A stretch of DNA of 64,000 nt, taken from contig NZ_CP036426.1 in NCBI RefSeq assembly GCF_007752535.1, positions 3,472,001-3,536,000 on the forward strand, read 5' to 3'. The stretch is from Tautonia plasticadhaerens (GTDB lineage: Bacteria > Planctomycetota > Planctomycetia > Isosphaerales > Isosphaeraceae). Made by a program: the position numbers and the translations under genes. Under the pieces are notes generated by a model that worked only from the letters and a program-made list of their open reading frames with translations, did no database searches and was not told the DNA's origin. The number at the start of each line of letters is the position of its first letter. Within the stretch, counting starts at the first letter, position 1. Positions 58,108-64,000 of this stretch are shown in pieces.

Positions 58108-58135
58108 TTGCGCTTTCCGGCAGGCTTGCTATGGT
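58108..58135 (+). promoter_or_regulatory. sigma70-type promoter, extended -10
   Basis: TTGCGC (58108-58113), 16-nt spacer, TATGGT (58130-58135) preceded by TGC. It starts the rightward operon 58254-60009 with a leader of about 110 nt. Same core as at 4542. Confidence 0.6.
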
Positions 58136-58253
58136 CGCCGGATGCGAACACTCACCACCTTTCACACAATTAGCCCTTCAGCGCTGCGGATGCCCGAGTG
58201 TTCGCAAAATTCTTGTCGCGTCCGCAGCGCTGAGCGGCTGAGAGTGAGGTAAT

Positions 58254-58736
58254 GTGCTTGAGATTCCGAAATCCCCCAATGACGAAACCCGGCTGCAAGC
58301 CGCCATTATCACAGCCCAAACGCTGATCGACGAAGAGGGGCTTAGCGGCAAAGTGGAAGAGCTTGCCGCCGACATCGTAAGGCATTGCCGATCTGGCGAC
58401 GGCTACAGCATGGCGAAGGATCTAGAAAAGCACGGATGGGATTGCGACACGGCTATCGCGGAGATCCTGGATAGCCACCAGCACACGCTCGCTCGCGCCC
58501 ATGAAGACTTTCTTCGGGGTTTCCAACAGACGCATAACGTGCAGCCGCCTATCCCCGTGGGAACGTGCGTGAAGACCCGCCGCGGCACGGGCGTTATCGC
58601 CGAGGTCTACCCGCATCGGCCAATGAGCTACGCCATCAAGCAGGATGGTGATGCGCAGGCGGAAGAACCGACGAATCGCCGAATCCTCCTCTACTGGGAC
58701 GAAGTTGAAGCGCTGCCGCTCAGCGGGGCCGCATGA
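58254..58736 (+). CDS. hypothetical protein, GTG start
   Basis: A 160-residue protein (LEIPKSPNDETRLQAAIITA). C-terminal part has VGTCVKTRRGTGVIAEVYPH like a small beta-barrel. GAGTGAGG before GTG. Coupled to the ASCH gene by ATGA. Confidence 0.58.
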   Translation: MLEIPKSPNDETRLQAAIITAQTLIDEEGLSGKVEELAADIVRHCRSGDGYSMAKDLEKHGWDCDTAIAEILDSHQHTLARAHEDFLRGFQQTHNVQPPIPVGTCVKTRRGTGVIAEVYPHRPMSYAIKQDGDAQAEEPTNRRILLYWDEVEALPLSGAA

Positions 58737-59107
58737 AAGCGCTCAGCATCCAGCAGCCGTGGGCGTGGCTCATCGCCCACGGGTTCAAGCCGCTCGAAAA
58801 CCGGACGTGGAACACGAAATTTCGCGGCGAACTCCTGATCCATGCCGGGAAGACGTTCGACAGCGACGGCTATGACTGGGTGCGTGAAGAATTCCCGGAG
58901 ATTCCGATGCCAGCCCCGGGTGATTTCGAGCGTGGCGGCATCGTAGGCAAGGCAGATCTGACAGACGTTGTGAAATCCAGCGATTCGCCGTGGTTCTCCG
59001 GCCCGGTTGGCTTCTGTCTGGAGCGAGCTCAGCCGGTGGATTTTCTGCCGATGCCCGGTAAGCTGGGCTTCTTCGAGGTGGACTACCCGCAGCAGGCAGC
59101 CGCATGA
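58733..59107 (+). CDS. ASCH-domain protein
   Basis: A 124-residue protein with MKALSIQQPWAWLIAHGFKP, ENRTWNTKFRGELLIHAGKT, a GGIVGKADL strand, and FCLERAQPV: the ASCH fold. ASCH proteins bind RNA or nucleosides (for example YqfB-type amidohydrolases and the EVE/PUA group). A role in RNA or modified-base metabolism is likely; exact substrate unknown. Confidence 0.82.
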   Translation: MKALSIQQPWAWLIAHGFKPLENRTWNTKFRGELLIHAGKTFDSDGYDWVREEFPEIPMPAPGDFERGGIVGKADLTDVVKSSDSPWFSGPVGFCLERAQPVDFLPMPGKLGFFEVDYPQQAAA

Positions 59108-59364
59108 GCGTGGTCGTCCGGTACATCGAAGGCGCAGACCGGAACGATCCCAATGCCGCCCGCTCCCATATGTATGCCCTGACGAAGGCCGGGAACTACT
59201 GGCCGATGTGCGATTACGGCTGGAACCGGAGCAACGGCGCGCGGTTCAGCATCCTGCGGGGGTGGGGCAGCAAGCGGGGCACCTGTGCGATCTGCCTTCG
59301 GAACGTCGAGCAGGGGAAACGTCCGGTGATCCACGCCCGATCTCATAAGACGAAGTGGTTATGA
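59104..59364 (+). CDS. small Cys/Trp-rich protein
   Basis: An 86-residue protein with MCDYGWNRSNG and CAICLRNVEQGKRPV, which suggests a zinc finger. Coupled on both sides. No family recognised. Confidence 0.58.
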   Translation: MSVVVRYIEGADRNDPNAARSHMYALTKAGNYWPMCDYGWNRSNGARFSILRGWGSKRGTCAICLRNVEQGKRPVIHARSHKTKWL

Positions 59365-59630
59365 TCTGCCGCCTCCTCCGGCTCGGCTGGCCATACAGCA
59401 AACGCAGGCAGAAGCGCCGGGAGTGGCTGGCGCTCCGCAAGGAAATCGAGCGTGAGCGCAAAGCGGCGGCGAAGGCCTGCCGCGAGCAAGGGCATAGCTG
59501 GGTGGTCGGCTCTCATTCCGTGACGTTCCTGCCCAAAGACCGGACATGTTTCCGCTGCCTGCGCCGAGAAGTGCCATTGACGGTGTGGGTGAAGAAAGGA
59601 GGGCTACAAGGTGTGGACAGGAAAAATTGA
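59361..59630 (+). CDS. basic Cys-containing protein
   Basis: The protein has 89 residues from the ATG at 59361 (ATGA). Basic helix (KRREWLALRKEIERERKAAA), then ACREQGHSWVVG and RTCFRCLRRE, perhaps a zinc ribbon. It overlaps the next start by 20 bases. Confidence 0.55.
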   Translation: MICRLLRLGWPYSKRRQKRREWLALRKEIERERKAAAKACREQGHSWVVGSHSVTFLPKDRTCFRCLRREVPLTVWVKKGGLQGVDRKN

Positions 59631-60009
59631 TCGGTATTACCCAACCAGGGAGAAGGCAGCCACGACGGGCTGGCTCTCCCCTTCCGGGGAATTCATCGCC
59701 TGCGGGATGGGCGAGCACGAACCGATAGGCGCGCTGTTGGTCTGCCTCGGTGCGCCGCAAGCGCTTCGGGGCTGGCTCCGTATCTCCGATAATTGGACGG
59801 GCGACCATCTGAACGCGGACAAGCTCACGAGCAGCCAGGATCGGTTTATCGCCAAGAATTTCGGCGAACGGGAATTACATCTCAGAACCGGATACGAACA
59901 CCGATTCGGTGACGCGGAGCTTCGGCAGGCAATGCGGGACATCAACTTCACTGACGAAACGGATGTTCCCGAACTGAAAGCGCCTGATGAGTTCAGCACA
60001 ATGGTTTAA
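59611..60009 (+). CDS. hypothetical protein, GTG start
   Basis: A 132-residue protein (MWTGKIDRYYPTREKAATTG). Beta-rich start, charged end (FGDAELRQAMRDINFTDETD). Last gene of the rightward operon. Unknown. Confidence 0.55.
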   Translation: MWTGKIDRYYPTREKAATTGWLSPSGEFIACGMGEHEPIGALLVCLGAPQALRGWLRISDNWTGDHLNADKLTSSQDRFIAKNFGERELHLRTGYEHRFGDAELRQAMRDINFTDETDVPELKAPDEFSTMV

Positions 60010-60059
60010 CCCGCCGAAGCGAAGCGAGGCGGCGACTCCTGAGAATCACCGCCCGTCGG

Positions 60060-60302
60060 TCAAAGGTCTTCCGCGATGCAAACGGTGGTCTGCCCCGGAT
60101 CGGTGATGATGTGGATACGCTCTCCATCGATGAGGTAGCTCGACCGGATGGCCTCCCCTTCCTGTGCGTTGAGCGCCTTCTGCTCGTCGGATACGTCCCC
60201 CCAGTCCCCTTGCCGGTGACGTTCCAGCGCCTTGGCCACTTCTTCCATCGAAACGAAGAACTGCGCTCCGGTAGTGACGACGATACGGCCTAGTTTAAAC
60301 AT
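60060..60302 (-). CDS. plasmid-type hypothetical protein
   Basis: An 80-residue protein with FKLGRIVVTTGAQFFVSMEE, RHRQGDWGDVSDEQKALNAQ and ERIHIITDPGQTTVCI. This is a pattern well known from plasmid-borne hypothetical proteins (sometimes tagged type I restriction-like). Supports the plasmid nature of the region. Confidence 0.7.
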   Translation of the reverse strand: MFKLGRIVVTTGAQFFVSMEEVAKALERHRQGDWGDVSDEQKALNAQEGEAIRSSYLIDGERIHIITDPGQTTVCIAEDL

Positions 60303-60492
60303 CTGCCCTCCTGACGTGGGTTTCGGACTCGGTGGTGAGGAGTTCAAACGCGATGCCGTCGTGCTCGTGCTGGCTGTGCTTCTCGCTCCCGGTGAAATGC
60401 CGGACGATGGCGGCGATTAATGCCGAGCGCGGAAGGGTAGTCAAAAGGTCGGGGTCGGCTTTCAGGGAGCCGCAGGGGAACGAAGCGCGCAT
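60295..60492 (-). CDS. small hypothetical protein
   Basis: A 65-residue protein with SALIAAIVRHFTGSEKHSQH and DGIAFELLTTESE. Overlaps the next gene by eight bases. Common next to the previous family in plasmids. Confidence 0.58.
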   Translation of the reverse strand: MRASFPCGSLKADPDLLTTLPRSALIAAIVRHFTGSEKHSQHEHDGIAFELLTTESETHVRRADV

Positions 60493-60568
60493 GGTCGAAT
60501 CCTTGGCCGGAATGATGGGCTAAGCGGTTGATATGCCGTGGTTGTCTTGGGCGGGCTTGGACAGGGTT

Positions 60569-60586
60569 GGGGGCTTCCATGCCCCC
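60569..60586. repeat. hairpin after the DUF932 gene
   Basis: GGGGGC-TTCCAT-GCCCCC. Between the DUF932 stop (60594) and the start at 60492; possible terminator or processing site. Confidence 0.5.
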
Positions 60587-60593
60587 GAGACGT

Positions 60594-61415
60594 TTAGTCC
60601 ACCAGCTCCGCCATCCGTGCGGTGAGCGTCCACAACGCCTTGTTCAGGCGAATATCACGATCCACGGCCTTCACCGGCCTGGTCGTGGTGCGGCGGCCGG
60701 TCGGCGTCGTGCCGCTGATGCCGCCCTTCAACGCGCCTTCCTGCACGGTATTGAAGGTAGCCCAGAGGGACCGGCTGCCGTCCGGTGCGGGCTGATCCTC
60801 GCTGCGGCGGGGGGTGAGCAGCTGGTCGGGCGTGATGTTCGGTGCATCGAGCAGGACATGGGCGGCCTCCGCGAATGCCGTCTGTGCCGGTGCCGGGAGA
60901 GCGAGCTGCTTCCAGGCGTCGATCTGCTGCAGCACCTTCGGCGTGTCCTCGACGATACGGAACGTCGCGTCGATGATCCGCTGGCTGAAATCCGCCCCGC
61001 CCGCATGCTTGACGCTGATCGAGCCGAAATCGCTGCTGGCCACGACAAGGCCATTCGAGCAGACCAAACGAAAGATGCCGGAGGCGAAGCGGTACGCCGC
61101 CGTGCCATCATGGCTGTTTGATAGCACAAGCTCCGGCAACTCGGCCCCGACCGTCTGCGGCGTCAGGTAGTCGGAATGGCGGAACCGGAGCATGTGCCGG
61201 GTGTAGGCCTGCTTCCCCTCGATCCTGCTGCGGCTCTGTGCCGCCTTGACCGGGAAGAAGCCGCGGTCGCGGAGGATATCCACGACTTCGATGGTGGGGA
61301 CGTGCCGGTAGCGGCCGGACATGCGGTGCCACGGTTCGGAGGCGAACACGCTGGGGCAGGTGCGGCGGAGGGTGGCGGTGTCGAGCACGGCGGGCAGGTT
61401 CTGGGTGGCGGACAT
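60594..61415 (-). CDS. DUF932 protein (phage/plasmid-like TIGR03299 group)
   Basis: The 273-residue protein carries SRSRIEGKQAYTRHMLRFRH, GAELPELVLSNSHDGTAAYR and SGIFRLVCSNGLVVASSDFG, the DUF932 core. These proteins are typical of plasmids, ICEs and some phages; function is not known. GGAG stands before its ATG. Between 61416 and 61582 I see no gene. Confidence 0.85.
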   Translation of the reverse strand: MSATQNLPAVLDTATLRRTCPSVFASEPWHRMSGRYRHVPTIEVVDILRDRGFFPVKAAQSRSRIEGKQAYTRHMLRFRHSDYLTPQTVGAELPELVLSNSHDGTAAYRFASGIFRLVCSNGLVVASSDFGSISVKHAGGADFSQRIIDATFRIVEDTPKVLQQIDAWKQLALPAPAQTAFAEAAHVLLDAPNITPDQLLTPRRSEDQPAPDGSRSLWATFNTVQEGALKGGISGTTPTGRRTTTRPVKAVDRDIRLNKALWTLTARMAELVD

Positions 61416-61582
61416 GGATCTGTCTCCGGTTAACGATGCCTGTTTGACCGTGAAGTTCGCCTCGCGCGAAATTCACTTGGGCAAACGGGGCGAAGACAGA
61501 AACAGGGGGTGAAGCGGAGTGAAGAGAGAAGCTGGCGGCTGCACACGGGAGGCACGACCACGGAAGCTGACGGATTCGACCT

Positions 61583-61831
61583 TCATGGAGCGAGGGCGCA
61601 GCCCTTCTGTTGCCCGTCGTTTTCTGCTTGCTCCCGAATGTCCCGAATCCGCTCTAGAAGCACAGGATGCGGTTCGGTCTTGCCCGCGATCCATCGCCGC
61701 ACTGTCCGGGAGTTGACCGGCTTGCCGTGCGAATTCAGGGGCAGCAGCCGGGCGAGCTTTGTTTGCCCGCCCGTGCCCTTGTCATTGTTCAGCGCCTGGC
61801 ATGCGCGGCGCACTTCCTCGGCTGGAGTCAC
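61583..61831 (-). CDS. small helical, HTH-like protein
   Basis: The protein has 82 residues from GTG 61831, which overlaps the clamp stop (TAGTG). TKLARLLPLNSHGKPVNSRT and VRRWIAGKTEPHPVLLERIR look like a helix-turn-helix. A regulator of the clamp or DUF932 operon is possible. Confidence 0.55.
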   Translation of the reverse strand: MTPAEEVRRACQALNNDKGTGGQTKLARLLPLNSHGKPVNSRTVRRWIAGKTEPHPVLLERIRDIREQAENDGQQKGCALAP

Positions 61832-62099
61832 TATTCTTCTGTTCGCATCGGCATCATTACGCAACGAACGCCTTCCAGCTTTGGACTTGTGACCAAATGG
61901 GGGAGACCCGTCGAGCCATCCTCCTTCTCCCGAAAGATATTAACAGGGGTTCCTTCGCCGAAAACGTTAGCTACTGCATGCACATATTTTGAATTGAATC
62001 GGTCAAAATAATATTGCTTTTCATGATTTGGCTTAGGAATGACTCTCTCATAGTCGGGGTAATTGGCGTCGATGGTCTTGGTGATAAGCTGTGCGTCGA

Positions 62100-62106
62100 T
62101 ATTGTC
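62100..62106 (+). repeat. target site duplication, left copy
   Basis: TATTGTC next to the IS end; the same seven bases are at 63588-63594. In coding direction it reads GACAATA. Confidence 0.85.
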
Positions 62107-63587
62107 CTGTACTTTCCGGGGGAATGTATATGTCATGCGGCCAGACTGAGCAGCCTTTCGGCCGTGGCCTGAATTTCCGCCTCGGTAGCCCCCGGGCGTA
62201 GAGTCGCACGAATCTCCTCGCCCAGCAGATCGCGACGCCAGGCCCGGCGCTTGTCCGCATGGCTCGGGCGGCGCAGCGTCGAGTCCCACGGCGAGGTCGA
62301 GCGGTCCACCAGATCCTCCGCCTCACGGCCCCAGGCCCACGCCTCGGTCATGGTGTAGGTCCACAGGCAGATGTGGAAGGCCCCGACGTTCGCCCGGATG
62401 AACCGCACCTGCTGCTGCCCGGCCCCCACGACCTGCTTGCACTCGCGAAATGCGATCTCCAGGCCGAACCGGTCGGCCACGGTCGTCAGGATGTCGGCGA
62501 CGCTCGCCTCGGTGTCGGTGCAGAAGTAGGCCCGCCAGCCGGTCGGCTCGTCCACCAGCACCACCCGGATCGCGCCGCCGGCCGGACGCCAGGTCGCCGG
62601 GAACGTCTTGTACTTCTTGACCGCGGCAACCCCGTACAGGCTGATTGTCTCGGTGGACCAGCCGCGTCGCTGACCGGCCCGCTTGGCCAGGTCGATCACA
62701 TCCGGGCCGTAGGTGCGGGGACGGCCAGGCTTGCCCGCAGGCCGGGGGCCGGGCAGTGACCGCAGGGCCGCGTCCTTTCGGAGCCGGCTGACGACCGTCA
62801 TGCCCAGCTCCATCGCCGGCTTGAGGAACTCCCTGCTGGCATAGGCCCCGTCGGCCACCACCCAGATCGGCAACCCCAGGGGCCCCAGCCAGGGCTTGGC
62901 CCAACGGAGCAACTCGACGGCCAGCTCCAGCTTGGTGCGGAACTCCGGCCGGTGTTTCGGGTCGATTCCCGGCAGGTCCACCTTCCGGACGTAGAGCCGG
63001 GCCAGCAGCGGCAGGGCAACGACGCCCCACGCCGGGTGGGCCACGAGCAGGGCCAACACGACGAAGACGTGGCCGTAGACGTAGGGCGAGCCGGCCGGGC
63101 CGGGTGTCGGGTTGTGATGCACGCCGGCCCCCTGGACGTGCGGGCCGTACCGCTTCGTCGGGGTGTCGTCCAGGGCGAGGGTCAGCCGCGTGGCGCCCTT
63201 GACCAGGGGCCGGACCACTTCGGTCAGGAGGCGTCGGGCGATGCGATCGGCCCGCTTGCCGGCGGCGGCGACGGCGGTATAGCAGGGGCGGAAGTGGTCG
63301 CTGAGCTTGGCGGCCCGGATCCAGGTCGTGACGGTCCGGCGGCCCCGGGCGAGGACGGCGCCGAGGAACAGCAGGGCGAGCCGGGGTGCGGAGCGGCGGT
63401 CGAGGGCGGCGGCGAGCCACGGGAACCACTGGCACGGGGCGGGCGGTAGAGGCGAGGATGTCATCGGGGGCCGGCTCCGCTCGGGGTCTCTGGCTGGTCC
63501 GGTAACCGCCATCGTCCCGGCCGGACCGGCCCTCATCTACCCTCTGCCCCGGATCGCGCTACGTACATGAAGTCCCGGAAAGTGCAG
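62107..63587 (-). mobile_element. 1481-bp insertion sequence, IS4/IS701-like
   Basis: Terminal inverted repeats: CTGTACTTTCCGGG (62107-62120) and the complement of CCCGGAAAGTGCAG (63574-63587), 13 of 14 matching. Flanked by the 7-bp repeat TATTGTC. It carries one transposase gene and inserted into the clamp gene. The transposase reads in the same direction as the clamp gene. The base use is more GC-rich than the clamp pieces, a sign of recent arrival from another genome. Confidence 0.88.
62133..63464 (-). CDS. DDE transposase of the IS
   Basis: The protein has about 443 residues from the ATG at 63464 (GAGCGGAG ahead; an upstream ATG at 63512 is possible). Catalytic acids: D in LALDDTPTKRYG, D in WVVADGAYASREF and E in GLEIAFRECKQVVG, the Y/R-E-K type end of IS4/IS701-group transposases. 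Close relatives I recall are frequent in Planctomycetes (Gemmata-type). It looks intact. The element is likely active or recently active. Confidence 0.85.
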   Translation of the reverse strand: MTSSPLPPAPCQWFPWLAAALDRRSAPRLALLFLGAVLARGRRTVTTWIRAAKLSDHFRPCYTAVAAAGKRADRIARRLLTEVVRPLVKGATRLTLALDDTPTKRYGPHVQGAGVHHNPTPGPAGSPYVYGHVFVVLALLVAHPAWGVVALPLLARLYVRKVDLPGIDPKHRPEFRTKLELAVELLRWAKPWLGPLGLPIWVVADGAYASREFLKPAMELGMTVVSRLRKDAALRSLPGPRPAGKPGRPRTYGPDVIDLAKRAGQRRGWSTETISLYGVAAVKKYKTFPATWRPAGGAIRVVLVDEPTGWRAYFCTDTEASVADILTTVADRFGLEIAFRECKQVVGAGQQQVRFIRANVGAFHICLWTYTMTEAWAWGREAEDLVDRSTSPWDSTLRRPSHADKRRAWRRDLLGEEIRATLRPGATEAEIQATAERLLSLAA

Positions 63588-63594
63588 TATTGTC
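63588..63594 (+). repeat. target site duplication, right copy
   Basis: TATTGTC, matching 62100-62106 exactly, directly next to the right inverted repeat. Confidence 0.85.
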
Positions 63595-63975
63595 AAATGT
63601 CAGGCGGTACGGCTTTGCTTCTTCCACTGTCATCGTGACCCGGCCGAAAGCGCATTCCTTGAGCATACTGCAAAGAGCAGCAATGGCTTGACGCGGACAG
63701 ATGGCCGCGAATGCTTCGCCATGCTCGATGGCGCATTTCATGACCGCCTCGTACAAGATATGCCCGTTGGTGGCCACTGCCTTTAGCTGTTTGCCATCGT
63801 ATTTGAAATAGACGCCATTGAGGTAATAGCGGGTTTCATCGTCGCTCATAAATGGGGTTATGACTTTCAGCTGCTCTCTCAGATTCTTTGCCTCGAAAAT
63901 GAAAGTCGGAAACGTCTTCTCGGTCATATACACTCCGCAATTTGCCGGGCTTCATTGCCCATGCGCAGGGAGGAC

Positions 63976-63996
63976 ATTAGGGCAGGCCGCCCTAAT
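63976..63996. repeat. hairpin upstream of the clamp gene
   Basis: ATTAGGGC-AGGCC-GCCCTAAT close to the window end, about 50 bases upstream of the clamp start. It could be an operator or a terminator of a gene beyond the window. Confidence 0.45.
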
Positions 63997-64000
63997 GGTC

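Larger units (their letters stand above)
61831..63927 (-). pseudogene. sliding-clamp (DnaN-like) gene split by an IS
   Basis: The N-terminal piece (63927-63588) has ETRYYLNGVYFKYDGKQLKA and AVATNGHILYEA, the C-terminal piece (62106-61831) has LITKTIDANYPDYERVIPKP, both typical of the beta clamp. Between them lies the IS with its 7-bp target copy. Removing the IS and one copy gives TTT GAC AAT ATC GAC GCA CAG, an unbroken frame of about 203 residues. That is shorter than host DnaN (about 366), as in phage- or plasmid-coded clamps that lack one domain. GGAG stands before the ATG at 63927. As it stands it cannot make a full clamp. Confidence 0.85.

Noticed and set aside
1-64000. CRISPR array, tRNA or rRNA genes
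   Set aside because: No regularly spaced repeats and no cloverleaf or ribosomal sequence was recognised on reading; a tRNA scan was not possible here.

Overview
The window is most of a temperate siphophage-like genome joined without a visible border to a plasmid-like region; the best single description is a phage-plasmid or a phage that has taken up plasmid modules. No integrase, ParA, DNA polymerase or tRNA was recognised. The host is uncertain. A GapR/DUF2312-like gene and the style of the head and tail genes point to Proteobacteria, especially Alphaproteobacteria. A TIGR02996-type gene and the transposase of the single IS resemble genes common in Planctomycetes. The DNA is GC-rich, which produces many long antisense ORFs that are not genes.

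Layout. 0-26.5 kb, minus strand: one late operon in canonical order read right to left. It holds small and large terminase, HK97-type portal, Mu F-like head morphogenesis protein, prohead protease, HK97-fold capsid, head-tail connector and closure proteins, gp10-like and DUF3168-type tail completion proteins, tail tube, a G/GT pair with a lambda-type GGGAAAG -1 frameshift site, a 572-residue tape measure, tail tip proteins, a J-like tip protein and the start of a fibre gene. Several beta-rich proteins and a beta-helix tailspike sit inside it. Two small plus-strand membrane-protein genes, each with its own promoter, are inserted in the tail region like morons. A short promoter-leader-terminator unit stands just before the operon (26.65-26.50 kb).

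26.6-29.8 kb, minus: replication and regulatory genes starting at a ribbon-helix-helix repressor gene with inverted repeats in its promoter. 29.9-35.9 kb, plus: a Dda/RecD-like helicase, a YqaJ-type exonuclease with a candidate annealing protein, a GapR-RMF-like fusion and an AAA+ ATPase. 35.9-38.0 kb, minus: small nuclease and helix-turn-helix genes and a second ribbon-helix-helix gene at a divergent promoter. 38.1-42.4 kb, plus: a tightly overlapping chain of small genes that includes a membrane-anchored transglycosylase, a J-domain protein and an HNH nuclease.

42.5-64 kb, plasmid-like: a MobF/TrwC-type relaxase, then a minus-strand block (53.2-44.7 kb) with a DNA methyltransferase, a large ParB-like protein and many small unknown genes. 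GC-rich hairpins stand in many of its gene junctions, and two related noncoding structured stretches lie at 45.9 and 53.3 kb. Next come a TIGR02996 protein, a DcdV/AvcD-like anti-phage deaminase with a 386-nt structured-looking leader and an overlapping small gene, an LCIB-type beta-carbonic anhydrase homologue, an ASCH protein, a DUF932 plasmid protein, and a sliding-clamp gene split by a 1481-bp IS that left a 7-bp target duplication. Rejoining the flanks restores one open clamp reading frame.

Function: the late operon builds a contractile-less tailed particle (no sheath gene seen). The middle operons supply replication and recombination. The right side looks like maintenance, mobilisation and defence.
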